Origin: Aquila chrysaetos chrysaetos
Taxonomy: Eukaryota; Chordata; Aves; Accipitriformes; Accipitridae
Reading direction: 5' to 3'
Assembly (NCBI RefSeq): GCF_900496995.4
Contig: NC_044029.1
Coordinates: 1,488,001 to 1,552,000, forward strand
DNA length: 64,000 nt
Part shown: piece after piece, positions 20,673 to 34,100 of the stretch
Layout: the number at the start of each line of letters is the position of its first letter
Numbering within the stretch: the first letter of the stretch is position 1
Translations under genes and position numbers: made by a program
Notes under the pieces: generated by a model
What the model saw: only the letters and a program-made list of their open reading frames with translations
What the model was told of the DNA's origin: nothing
Databases searched by the model: none

Positions 20673-23600
20673 GGGTGTTTTGGGCTCTCAGGAGCACATC
20701 GATGCCATACCCACAGACTACGCTTCCACTTCTGTCTCACCAAACGAGGTTTCATGGCCAGGAATTCAGCCCAGGATCTGCCCTGCAAACAGCACTGCCC
20801 AATTGCTTGTTTACATAGGAAGGAGTTGTCTTGTTAAGAGACAAAATCAGGAAAGAAAAAAAAAACAGAAGGGAAGCTGAAGAGGGTGGGAAAGAGACTT
20901 TTCCTATCAATTTCCTTCTCTGTTCCTCTCCCTTGTCATGTTTTAAGAAATAAATAAAACCTCAATACAATTTCCCCTCTCTCCAAGGAGATTTTTGTTC
21001 AAAAAAATACATTTGGGACATAGAGTTTTTGCTGTTCCTTGGATCTGAGCGAGGCTTTAAAACCAAAAGTGGGATTTTTTGCTACATAAGATTAGAGATT
21101 GACACCTGCTTTCACTGCAAACTGAAATGACGCACATTTTAGATATAAAAATCTTTTGCCAAACATGTCCAGAAAGGTGCTGATTTTGAAGTGTCATAAC
21201 AGAAAGCTAGCATTTTCAATAAAAAACCAACACAGTAGTTTTTCATACAGAGAAAACTGTCAAAACAAGCATTTTATACAACTGGTATTTAAAAAATGAT
21301 TTACTTGACAAAATTTAAAAGTTTCCTTGGGGTAAGGTTTTCCTGACTTTTGTGTGTGTGCAAAATTAAGCTTTCTACCACAAAAATTTGATCCCAAAAC
21401 CTTGGCAGACTTGGCTAAGTTCCTTCAGCAGGGAGGAGCACAGCCAGGTCTTCCTCAAAAGTCATCTCAAGCTCGCAGGAGACTGAAACCCCCAGAAGAA
21501 AGATGGGTTAAGGGCAGGAAGCCCAACTCTACCATCAGTTTCCCTACGAACCCCTTAGTCTTTGCCTCGGTTCCTTCTCACCTTGGACCAGCACAGCAGA
21601 GCCAAGTCAAGGTTCTGCAGAGCCACGCTCAGCTTCACCCCAGGAAGGCACCCAGAAGCACTGGTTGCATTTATTTGCCAAACAAGGAAGGAGAAGGAAG
21701 ATAACTACGCAAGAAACAAACCTCACAAGCCTATCATCGCATGTGTTCTCGCCACATAACTCAGAGATTCCTGTCGGAGCCACCATCTACCCAACCTTTC
21801 CCCACCAGAGCAGCACGTGAGGTGCTGCCCTCCCCACCGTTTCCCCCCTGCAGACCCCCAGAGGAACTCCAGCTCTCTCCACGCTAGGGAAGGGGGTTTC
21901 CAGCTCTCTAAGACCCTCACCTCCCTACAGCAAAGCTAAAGCTCCAAGAGGTTTAGTTCTCACGTTTTATGCAACATCAAATGCAATATCCAGTTATGCA
22001 ATACGTTATGTATCACATTTCTATTTATTTTTTTATTTCAATTATATACATGCAATAACCAACAGAAAGGTAGGCCCTGGAACTGGAGGAAACTATCTGA
22101 AGAGGGACGGAGATGGCTGCAAGGGCAGCTCATTGCCGATTCTGTCCCAGGCAAACATCACAAGCAGTCGCTTTCTGCTCAGCATCTGAACAAAGAGAGA
22201 GCACCCTCAGGTTTGTTTTTTTTTTTTTTTTTAAAAACAGGATTTTAAGCTTCAGACTGCACATGGGAAACCTCAGCCCGTATATGCTTATCTAGAAAGA
22301 GCTAAACATGTTTTGGTCACAACTTTAAGTTCTTCAGTGAAGCTCAGCATACCAGCCTCCTAGGAGTGCCGGCACTGACAGAAGAGGTTGCAGACCCTCT
22401 CTGAAGATCTGCACAAGGTTAATGCTGAGACCTGTAACATTCAAAGGCTAAAGCCATAAAACTCCAGAAAGATATTTGTTGTGATCTTGAAAAGAATGGC
22501 CACCCTCTGCCAGTACAATCTTTCTAGACTACCACCTTAAGTGTTGCTGTGCTGGTAGGAAGAGGAGAGAGCTCAGCAAGTCCCAATCTCTCTAAGCATC
22601 TCTGAAATGAAGAGGTATTTGTCAAGTTTCTAAGTCTGAGGACTGGGGCAAAGAAAGAGCAATCTAGCAACGTTCCACAGGAGAAAGCAACAGTAACTGT
22701 GCAGTGACCGTATCCCACTGAAGGACTCCACCTCATCTGTGCTGCAGGAGATGGGCTCCTCCTGACCACCACAGGTCTGGCAGATCACTCCTCCATCGGC
22801 TTTAGATTAACAGGGACTTTTCTATACTGTTTTCCTCCACAGTGACACCACCTCTGCTCAGATGACTTCCACACCTAGTATCACTGCATCAGACCACCCT
22901 AAACCAGTGCTTTTCATCGGCAAAGCCGGTAACAAATCTGTTGCTCCCAGCATCACCCAACTCACCTCAAACCTCCACCAGGCAGCAGTTCAGACTCCTG
23001 CATCCCCACGAGTTGGTCTAGCTCCCTGTACTTGTATGGCAAGAACTTCATTTGGCCATTTCCATCTCAGGAGCCTTGACTCTGCCACATAAACATAACA
23101 GCGGCAAGCCTAGGGCAAAGGCAAACCCTAGAAAGAAGGGAAGATGAAGATATTGCTCATGTACAGTGCTCTCACACGTAGATCAGAGCATACAGAGGCG
23201 ACACCATTTCTTACAGTGTAACCCAAAGCTTTGACAATACTTCACCTTTTTCCTCTTTAGGAGCTTTGTTTACAGTCACAGACATAAACAGAAGAGCACC
23301 CGAGAGCTGTTTCCCATCAGTGGAATGTCCCAAAGTAGGGGAAAAGAGATGCTGGAATGTGGGCAAAGAGGAAGGAGCACAACAGTTACTACACCCACAC
23401 TGAGCTCAAACAGATGATAATAAATCAGTGAAGAGGGAAGCACTTCTATAGTTAGCCATATAGCCACACACCACTGGAAGACGTAAAGCAACAACTACTC
23501 TTGATGCATGGATTCACGTCAAATGGCACTTCGCTTTATTTGCTCTGTGCACGCCAAAAATTCATCTCACTGGCAGCTGGACTGGAGGAGAGTTCACTCC

Positions 23601-26600
23601 CCTCAAGAAGTTACGAGTACCTACAACCCCTTCAAGCAGGGCTGGTGACAGCTCCAGTGGCCTAACCCTTCAAGCACTGTGCCACCTCTCAGTGCTTCCT
23701 GACACACCTCAGCCCTGAGCAGTAAGTTTTTATTCCAGCACTACAGCTTTCCCCAGAGGGAATCAGTCCCAGGCAAAAACAGCACCTGCCACGCAGTGGA
23801 TTTACATGTGCTGGAGACCAACACCAAACCTAAGCTCCTTTGCAACTTAGTGCAACTTCCACACACCCCGAGGAGAGGGACGAACAAGAAGCACCCAAGT
23901 AACTGTTCTACAACCTTTTCAAGTGTCTTTCTAAGCTCCGTTGCAAGGATGAAGGAGGAAATGGGTGCATGACCCCTCTTCTCCCCAGATGAAAAAGAAG
24001 GTGTTCAAGCCAAACATGCAGCATAGCCAGCTCTACCAAACTGTAAAAAAACCCAAACCAAAACAGAAAAAAGCCACAAAGCCAAAAAAAACAAAACCAA
24101 CCCCAAACCAAAATAAAACCACACCCCACAGGAAAACCCAAACACACTGCATTTTCCCTAAAATCTAACATCTTGAATGCCTATGATTAAACAAGCATCT
24201 CAGGGAAAAAAAAAAATAAAAAAAATTTGGACAACAAAGTCTGTGATAGAGGAGAAGAAAAACAGAAGTTCGGAGTTCAGGAACTAGAATACAAACTCAG
24301 CTTCATGATTAAACACTGTCATGGAAGTTGGCAATACTGTTTTAAGTATGGTTAGAGCAGCCCTGTCAAGACACTGAATTTATAAGGGCACATACCTGCT
24401 CACACTTGACTTACAAGTAGGAAATGGAAGTTACAAAAGGAAGGAAAAAGAATTTATGCAATGGCTCTTCCTTATCTAGAAGGTGACGTTATACTCCTTG
24501 CTGTAATCCAGAGAAACATCATTCCCTTAACAAAAACAAGCCAGGAATCCTTAGTATCAGTCCAGCACTGCTGACCCCAAATTATTACGTGCGAATTGAG
24601 ACTTCTTTGAAAACGCAACACAACTTCTTGTGCCAACATGTTCATGGCTAACAACTCCCTTCCCTCAACGCACATTCATATCCATTTTGGAGGAGGAGTC
24701 TGGTCCATCATCTTTCTCCAATTCCATCTCCACCAGACACCATCTACCAAATGTGTTGCTAGTCCTGGGTCACCAGCCTTTTAGTCAAGCACTGTTCTTC
24801 GCTTAATGCAAGGAAGAGCTGCCAGTGTCCACACAATATATAAAACAACAACAGACCATGCACCGAGATGATCACAGGGACAAAGGAGACACATGGATGC
24901 TCTCCTTTCAATAAAGGTTCCTGTGCAGAATTTCTTATCACAGGAAGAGTCCATCAACAACAAAAACCTCAGGAAAAACTAATTGAGCTCCACACAGTTG
25001 AACAGAGTGAAATGCCAGGTTGCTTCCCCACTGGGGGGCTGCAGGAATCAATATCAGACAATAGACAAAACTAGGCTAAAAGAGGCAGAATCTGCACCCC
25101 CACACATCAACCTCAACACTGATATATTTTAATGTTATAATACCAATGTCACCATAAAGAGAAAAATCATTCTAATTGCAAACCTCTTCCTGAAGGCTGA
25201 GTTTGTCAGTAGGCTGCCCACACAAGCTGTTGTATGGCAGCAGGGAATAAGCGCTCTCCTGAGCGGCCGAAGCCTATTTTCTAGTGGTAGCAGACCACAG
25301 GCACAGGTTTGCCTGAGCACATCCTAAACTGCAACAGAGACAAATGAAGAGCGAAGGCGGCAGCAGCTTCAGGAATTGCTGTGGTACCTAGGAAGCAGTT
25401 ACAACTGCTTTGGGAGGTCTGCTTATTTTCAGGCTCAGGAAGGGCACCCTTCTAAAAGAGAAACGTTAAAGGTTGAATAATGTCTGTCTCTAACAACTGG
25501 GGAAGGAGAAACATAAGAAAACCCATTGCATTTTCACCAGCACCTCCAGCAGACTGTTCCCACTGGGTTGCATCGCCAGTGCCAGGGGCAGCAGCAGGCA
25601 CTGGCACAGCAGAGGACATTCCCAGCAAGCAGCACTTCTCCTCCCACCACCAGCGGGGGATTGTGCAGGGGCTGACTGGGTGACAAAACCAGTTTGCTTT
25701 GTGGGGGAGTGCTGGCATCAAAGGGTACGCGCGTTCTCCCAAGTCACCAGGGCACACTACTATCTGCAGCAACAACGCCCGTCCAGAAACAGTACATACA
25801 GTTCCTTAACGCAGACAGTAAATACAGCACTTATCAGCAACAGAGACAAGAGAAGAGCAAAAGCAGGCAATCGTCAACAAATGATGTTTTACAAAGCAGG
25901 ATATTTAGAGTCACTTTATGCAGATTCAGTGCCCGGTTCCCCTGTCCAGCGACTGATTCAGGACTTGCTCCCACTCCCTGGACCATGACCGGGCTGTCCT
26001 GTCCTGCTCCCGTTAGGTGCCCACAGTCCAGCGATGTGAACTCCCTTCCTTGCCCCTGCCAGCAGCAAACCTTTTAGCAGGGCAGCCAGCCTGAACTATA
26101 CGGCTCACACCAGGTGAGAAATCCTTCTGCACAGGCATCTCTAGGATTTCAGGCTCTCTGCCACCCTCATGAGCTACATCAATCCAGCACCCCAATCAGA
26201 AGGTTGCTAGTTTTAAATATCTCTGGCTGGAAGTGTAAGAGCTTGTTGGAGGCCTTCTGTATGTTAAAAGCTCTTCATTCCCTGTTGTGCAGTGACAGTA
26301 TTTTACACCTGTGAGCGAGGATGCTGACAGAAACAGGGAGTTGTAACTATAATTCTCTGCCACACCTTCAGACGCATTATTGCATGCTACCTGTCCCAAG
26401 TGCCATGGCATTTAATTCAGAAAGTATAAACAAGTTTTTCATGCTTCAGATTTAAAAGGATACCAAGAATAAAGGTTAAAGACAGACAGCCTCTAGCTAT
26501 TGCCATGAATAAAGACAACAGAATCCCTTTAAAAATTTGAAGCGTGTATGGTTTTTCCACCCTTAAATACAGAAGTCACTGTGCAAAGCACTGTTTCCAT

Positions 26601-27819
26601 GAAAAAGTAGCTCCAGTTTACATGAACAGGAAAAAAAAAAAATGCAATGACATACAGTTCTACCAGATGCAGTAATTAAAAATCCAAGTTTAAAAAAACC
26701 AAGAAGCAAACACGAAATCATCATCAAGTTTTCTGTTTTATTTAAGATTTTAGTTTTAATTCTGAAGAAAGAGGTACATTTCCTTGGTTTTAGTTTTAGC
26801 GTCAGGTTATAACCATGTTTATTTATGTTTCTTTTTTCCTGTCTTTTCAATACTGCACAAACGTCCAGAAACTACAGGGTTAAGTAAAAGCTGCAGGCAG
26901 AGGAGGTCAGAGGTTGCTCCTGATGGTGATCATGTGGCCCCAATGCAGTGCTATCCCAGAGTGCCCTAATCAGGTGAATCTTTGTTTTTTTTAAAAAAAA
27001 GAAAGAGAGACTGACAGAGGAGACAGAAAGACTGAAGTAAATATCACTCGTGTTTCAGCTGCTTATAATTATATTATGTATACGCTAGGTATTAAATCTG
27101 TGAATACTTTTAAAACATTAAAGTTTACTTTAAATCTAAAGCCAAAATTAAAAGAAAAATCTTATTCTCCCCTCTTTAAACCACTCTTTAGCAACATGCC
27201 AGTTACTCATAGCTCTAACTGTTTTGTCTTTCAACACACTTCATGTCAAACTCTGACACAATGAAATCCCCTTCTCAAAAAAAAAAAAAAAATCCAACAT
27301 AGCAATTTCTCTGTGTAGTGCCACACTGAATGCAAAATAAATGCTAGGCCACTGCTTGCCCCACATGTTCAGTAACTTCATTTAAATTAAATACCTTTTT
27401 CATGTTTCTGCATTTGATTCTGCATTGCATTTTTCCCCTACTGCAGATTGACACTTTTCCACTAGGCAGAAATACTCATGTGCAAAAGACATAAGACAGT
27501 AATATTCTCCTTAAGCATTGAGACTGCATTTTGATTTTCCTCTCTCTCTCTTTTTTTTTTTTTTCCATAGAATGGTTAGAAAATATTTCAAACAGTGTAT
27601 TTCAAACACTGGCTCAGCAGAAACTTAACGAAAAGATACGGTCATGACCCTGTGATGGCATTGCATTTGGGGGGGAGGTTTGATCAGGAACTGGATTCTT
27701 CAGAAAGAAAGATATGACAGGGAACAGTAGGTGGGCATGGGGAGGAGTCAGGGTGGGACACTTCCTGCATTTCTAATGTTTTGGGTTTTATTTTTCTTTT
27801 TTTTCTTTTTCCTCCTTTC
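20673..27819. other. Intergenic, including the CNOT4 3' UTR on the minus strand
   Basis: No exon with domain or splice support was found. The right-hand part must contain the CNOT4 3' UTR, read leftward from 27819. Minus-strand AATAAA signals occur at 27787-27792 (only 28 bases after the stop), 26818-26823 and 26737-26742. The latter two would give a 3' UTR of about 1 kb. Low-complexity A/C-rich sequence (AAAACC type) fills about 24040-24140. T runs lie at 22206-22222 and 27550-27564. Confidence 0.45.
26737..26742 (-). terminator. CNOT4: Candidate CNOT4 poly(A) signal
   Basis: AATAAA on the minus strand, 1.08 kb after the stop. A second one is at 26818-26823. The choice is a guess based on a typical UTR length; a cluster of two signals is modest support. 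Confidence 0.35.
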
Positions 27820-28121
27820 CTAATGACGATCCAGCGCTGAGCTCTGTAGTAGATCTGTGGGGGTTTTACTGGGGGGTCTGAAGGCTGTCTGAAAGCCTGG
27901 AGGTGGGGAATGGAAGCTGGTGGGGTTTGAAGGAGGAGAGTAGGGATTCCAACTGGCTCTGTGCAGAGGGATCTGTGTGCCGAAGGGGTTACTGTGGTGC
28001 GTCTGTGATGGCGCTGCACTGGGGCCGTCCACTTCTGTGAGGGCCTGAAGAGATTTTAGCCAATGTGGAGGATTGTCATCTTGAAGGGTGTCTAAACTGT
28101 TTCCCGTGGAGGCTGGGATAC
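27820..28121 (-). CDS. CNOT4: CNOT4 last coding exon
   Basis: 302 bp. The acceptor is TAG at 28122-28124 after a T-rich tract, and the stop is TAG at 27820-27822. It begins by completing a Gly codon and encodes GIPASTGNSLDTLQDDNPPH, continuing to the C-terminus LLQSSALDRH. It is Pro/Ser-rich and matches the long-isoform C-terminus of vertebrate CNOT4. Confidence 0.96.
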
Positions 28122-31100
28122 CTATGAAGAGAAGAAAAAAGAACAGGGATACAGACAAGTCAGAGCAGAAGCAATGAGCTGAGCATGAAGGAGGTCAATT
28201 TAACCTAACAAAAAAACAACAGTGAGAAAACATGATTAGTTTGTACAGAGAATGCATTTTACATTATTATATAGAATTACCCTGCCCGCAAAACATTTAA
28301 CATAAAATCCAGATAGGAGAAAGCTCCCCCTCAGAGCACTTCTTCATAAACCACAGATTTTTCTATCAAACATCCTGCGCAAGGGCTGCATCCCTGTTGA
28401 CGTGACCTTACCACACCAAACTACCAGTACACTGCATGCTTCACCTCCTACTCTGCCTACTTGAATCATGCTTCAGCCTCTCTAACAGGGAAACACAACC
28501 AGACAGCCTTATAAAAGAGAGCTTTATAAACAAGTGGAGTACGTCCCTTTTTAAATAACAAAGTCCAGTGAATGCCTTCCGTGCCTCAGGACCAGCGGCG
28601 CACATACCGGACATGCCATCCAGCAGAAGGGACACCTACGTCGACCCTATAGATAAGCGCTGATCCGCCTGACTGCCTGCAGAGGTCCCGGGCATGCATT
28701 GCAAAGGCCTAAGTGACACTGTTATACCTAGCGGTTCCACAAAAATTCCTGGACCCTTGAGGTTTTGTGGATGGAAGCTGGAAGAGACCACCGCATACTG
28801 ACTTTTTTCTTTTTTCCAGATGTAAATCAGTTTGTGCCAAATACCCATTTGATGGTTTGCCAGCGGAGCTGAAGGAGTGAGAAACGGTTACCTGTGATGA
28901 TTGCGGGGTCCATCCAGCTGCCAGGGCTGTCCCAATTCAGGCTGTCGGTGGTGGCAGTGTTGGACGTTGGTACACTGTGGTTGGCGTTGGAGGGGGAAGA
29001 AGCATTGGGCAGTCCACCAAAGTTGATGTTAATGTTCGGTAGAAGTGCCCTTAGCCCGTCCTGCCATTCCTTCATATTTAAACTCTCTACAGAACTGCTG
29101 TTGTCTGGGAGATTTACCAACAAAAAAAAAATGAAAGATAAAAAAAATAAAAAGCTGAAGTTAGAAACAGATGTCCTTCTTTGGTGGGGTATGGGATTTT
29201 CTTTTTACTTTAAGCTAAGCATTTAATACTTTCCCTGTCCAAAAACTTGGGTCAATGTTTATGATTGATGAATTACTCAGAGGGGCTGGCAGGTTTTAAA
29301 CCAAGTGTAAGGGAGTGGGAGAAAGATTTAACTCCTCCCCCAATTAATATTTCCCCATTTTTTTTCAGTTCAGACTTGAATATTCAGGGGCACAGTGGCT
29401 CTCCCTCTGTTACTAATAGGGGAAAACCTACCAGATCCTTTATGAGAATACCTCTGTTGCAAGCTAGATAACCCAATTCGGCTGCTTTATTAGTGGGCAG
29501 CAGGCTCAAAAGGGTTGTTTTCTTTGAAGTATATTAAAATGAAGAAAGGCTAGGTAGGGCTTTGCAATAGAAACCGAACATGAGGAACCAGGGAGGCGGA
29601 GGAGTATCACAAAAGTTGTTTGTTTTGTTATAGCTCGCTCATTCACAGCCCTACAGATGTTCTTCCGAAGGAAATGGTAATTAAGTTCTCATGAAGTTGG
29701 AGGGAGTGCAATTTCCTCTTGCAGTTGAAGAACAGTAGTGAAAATTCTTTAGAGACCTTTCAGAATAATTCCCGACACAGCAACATCCTCAAAACTTTGG
29801 TTAGAAGCAAACCAGCTGGACACCAAAACAGTCGAGTCTCAACTATTTGCCTAAGTGTTTCAGGGCATGTATTGAAAAAAGAACAACAGGATAACGTGGC
29901 TATTAGCCTTACAGCAAATGATCCCTGAACACAAACATTAAACCATGCCATCTAGAACAGACTATCAGGTTCTACAATCCATCTCCTGCTTTAGGTACCT
30001 CAAAGCAAAAGAAACTAGACACGAGCATCCCAGTACTCTTATCAGCCAACACAGAAAGTCATACTTAACTTGTGGTCAAATATATTTGAAAAGAAAACGT
30101 TGGGAAGTACATTGGGGCAGTATGCTCTTTTTGACAAAAACCTAGAACAAAACTTTTTTTTTTAAACCATCTCTGCCTGTCCTAATTGAAGGACAGACCT
30201 TGATGTCAATCAGAAGTGTTACAGTGAGATACTTACATAACACTGCTACTTCATCAACAATGGAAGAGATTTAAGTCTTCATGGAAAATTACAGGATATC
30301 AATAACTTGCAACTCTATGTTGCAGAGTGAAGAAAGCAGTCTCACTTGCTATCAAAACCTGCCTTGGCAATTTCTGTAAATCCAAATGCTCGGGAAGAAC
30401 TGATGTCTCAAGTAATTACCTTTTTGTAACTAGAAGGGGAAAAAAAAAGCAAGTTCTTGAAATCCTGTGTGTTCATGCAGAAATTTCCTTCCCCAGGCCA
30501 GAGTTTTTTTTGAATAAACTTTATATAAGATTATGCTTCTGTACAAAATTACAGCAAGCAACTTCAATCACAATTCCACAGCAAGTCATACCTCAGTCCA
30601 TGTCACCAACATCTTCAAAACAAATTACTATGCAAATCTGCTATATCCACTCTGCCTATGACGACTGTTGGAGCAATGCATTCATTTCTAACCCTATGCA
30701 TGCCTAACGCAGCTGTTCTAGCACAAGCATCCATCTGCATGCATAAATGCCCCCACATAGCAGGACAGCAGCTGACACCTAGAACATCCATGGCCAGAGT
30801 GATACTGTGCACAGAGCCTGGACAGGGATAACAGCAGATGCAAAACTTGTACTACAAAAATCATCCTCTGTGCCTGGACAAGTTTGCAGAGTACATTTGA
30901 CCACAGGCTCTGGAAGGTTGACAGCTGACTGCTGTTATCCCCACTCGCTGACTGTGGCTGGGGAATCACTCCTCCTCAGAGGTTACAGCATGAGGTACCT
31001 CCATGGGGAACACAGACAATTCCTAAGCATTCCCATAAACAAAAGAAAAGACAGGTCAAAAATCAGGTAGCAGAAATAAACCCCAAAGCCTGCCCGCTAC

Positions 31101-34100
31101 CACCTGCGTCGTGTTACATCTAAAGATTAAAATTTTAAGTGCTACAGGAGAAAAAAAAATAGCAGTAACAGACCTGCAGTTCTGCCTCAAGCAAATAACC
31201 TAAGATCAGCTTTTTAGTAACACCTTAGTACACAGATACAATCAAGCCTCCAGGCATAAGTGTGACTGTATCCACACACTGTGTGCAGCAATGTGCTCTG
31301 TGGGGCCTGGTGTACAGGTCACTTGGGGGGGGGGGGAAGCAGGCTTATGAGCATTTAGCATCGAGCCATAGTGCATACAACTGGCTTTCAATTCTACTTT
31401 CATTTCTCCAACTGCAAATCAAATCTACTTTCTGTTCCCTTCCGAGCTCCCACTTTTTTCTTTGCAGTACTAATGCACCCAATAAACAGTTTAAGAGTTT
31501 GGTGCAATACATTTTTCATTCAAACCTATGATCCTGGGGTTAAAAAATAAATAAATCAAAATTTTTAAAAGTATTACAAATATCCGTGATAGATATGTGC
31601 TCACCATCCTCTTGGACATCCATAAGCCTATTTGACACAAGTTCCAAGTTCATTTTTTTGAACAAAAGTAGCCAGCTCACTGTCACAGAAGTAACAGTGC
31701 AACAGATTCTGCATGGTACACCATTAGTTTCCACTTTATTTTCTCACCACTGCTTCCAACAGCTTGTGCAAAGAAATGCAGCTCAGTTTAATTACTTGCT
31801 TCTACTACAAGGCAAAAAGCACACACAAGATGCTTACTAGGACCACGCATGAGTGAACACACTCATCGCAATACCTGTGAGCTGGGGATCTGCAAGCTCA
31901 TAATGATCTTAATCATGGACATTATAACTCCCCACATGCCCTCAAAGCTTATGTCCAAGAAAATAAATGTGTAGTAAACTATGCACCTGCAACGTGTCAT
32001 TGAGGAAGTCTAATGAAGACGAAGCCAGCAAGATGTCATAAGGAATGGGATCGGAAAATAAATGTAGTAGGGCATTAGGCCACCTTGGGCTAAGAAAATA
32101 TGTATATTTTTGTCATGTTATTCTCCATTTAAAAAAAAGACATAATACAGCATACATAAGAGTCCAGAAAGATAGCAAGCAGTTGAGATATAAGATTTTC
32201 ATGGAATGGAAAAGGCTGGCACTGTTTGGTGAGGAGACATTAATCTGTGAGGCAGGCATAGTGCACCATTGCTGTGTACCCTCTCTAACACAGAACAAAA
32301 GAAAAGAAGGAGAAACTGAGGAAGACTGTACTTTATGTCAACTGTCAGTATAACTTCTGTGATTCCAAGCAGTTTTTAAGAGATGAAAGGCCTAAAAGGA
32401 TTCAGTATCTATAAAAATGGTTTTACTTCCTAGCAATAAGGAAGTTTATTTATTAAAATCTTCTGCTCCTGGGTACAAAAGTGACAAAACAGAATTCCAA
32501 AAGATTTATTGTTTTTCCCAGACAGCTTGGTTTGTGGGGCTGAAAGTCAAGCTGTGACAAAAACATTGCCCTCTGACACCAAAGGAAAAGCAAGCAACAC
32601 ATTGCTAGGGTGTCCGTAACAGGGTTTTCCAGCGTGGCTAATAAATGCACAAAGTAAAAGAATAAAATTAAAAAACCAACCATGACCAAAGTCTCACAGC
32701 TTTGCCAGACTCCCAGCCTCCAAGAAGAAATGCTGCAATTAAATTATTCTTGTAATATGGAATCTGGTAAGGGATTAAAATGCATTAAGGCGTTAAAATA
32801 GATGGGATCAATAGAGAATGCAATGCTCTACAACACTCCCTGCACTGCCCTCCAAGGCTTCAGTTACTGGCTATGATAGGTAAAACATCCAGTTAGAAAA
32901 ACTCCTGATGCAACCCAAGTATGTGAGCTATCTCCAGGCACCAAACAGCAATACCCAAACCAAACAATTAAATCAGCATGTCTTTGCTGGAGTCTGAGAA
33001 GTTTTAAAGAGCCTAAGTGAAAATGCAAGTCCACCCCAGGGGCAGGAGTTACATCCACCAGAAAATAAGTATCTTCAGAAGAAATCACCACTTAACCCTC
33101 AGCTAATTTGTCCCTTTTGTTAATAAAGTTTATGCTTCACCATAAAGCTAGTACCATAGTTAAAAATGAGAAAAGGTTAACTCTCAGTTAATACAGATCT
33201 ATTAAAAAGGGCATTTGCCTATTATCTTCCCCTACTTCTAAAATTAATTGGTTGAAGGGAGTAATTTTTTTACTAGCTAGCAGACTTCTCAGTTGGATGT
33301 CATAACCTAGGGGCGTAAGAACCAAAACACCACCGTTTCCCTTTCTCAAGGAGTAGAAACACTGTCTTCCTTCCATAGCCTCATCCTAATTTAAAGCAGT
33401 ATGTCCACAGACAGTGGGAAAACACAGAAGAAAACAAGTTAAAACCCAGTTGACTGCAATGAAAAGATTTTACACAAGGAGATAAATTGGAGAGTCCTAC
33501 CCCCATGCCCCATCTTTGTCTCTGAGAGGAGACAATAACCTGGTGAAGCATCACTGAAAGGACTGCTATTCATGTGAAAAATAGGCTCAAATACACATCC
33601 TGAACTCTAGTCTTACCTTGATGTGCATTCCATAATCCTATCTGGTTTAGTGGAAACTTGTGTTTAGAGGTGAACAGATCCCACAGTTCTAGCACTGAAC
33701 TTTTTCATGTGTCTGAGGTAGTATGCCAACATGAAATAAAAGCACTTGTATGTAAAATTTTCAAAGCTATCCACTGTCTTAAAAGTCAGCAAAGGGAAAA
33801 AGAAAAAAAACAACCTTCATCACAAATTTGTCTACCCAATTTAAATAAAAGATAAAGTCAGCTTAAAATAGAATATGATTGAGAAGGCTGAACATTCATA
33901 TGTATAAAAGCTGATCATTTAATGAATTTCTAAACTCATTGTCTCATCATGACATCTTACCAGACAGTCTGGTAGCATTACTTCAATATCCTCTACCTGC
34001 AATGCCTTAACATTATTCCTTCAAACCAGGCAAAGCAGCATGTGTCTGGGGGAGAGACAGCAAAGAGGACAATGGCCAAGCCGGAAACACTGTTCTGTTG

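Noticed and set aside
22861-23092. 76-codon Thr/Ser-rich open frame
   Set aside because: No domain, splice signals or signs of coding conservation visible; likely chance.
24008-24168. 67-codon Lys/Pro/Thr-rich open frame
   Set aside because: A/C-rich low-complexity DNA; no gene evidence.
27787-27792. AATAAA only 28 bases after the CNOT4 stop
   Set aside because: It lies within a T-rich (plus strand) run and would give an unusually short 3' UTR. The signals at 26737 and 26818 are more plausible, though this one is not excluded.
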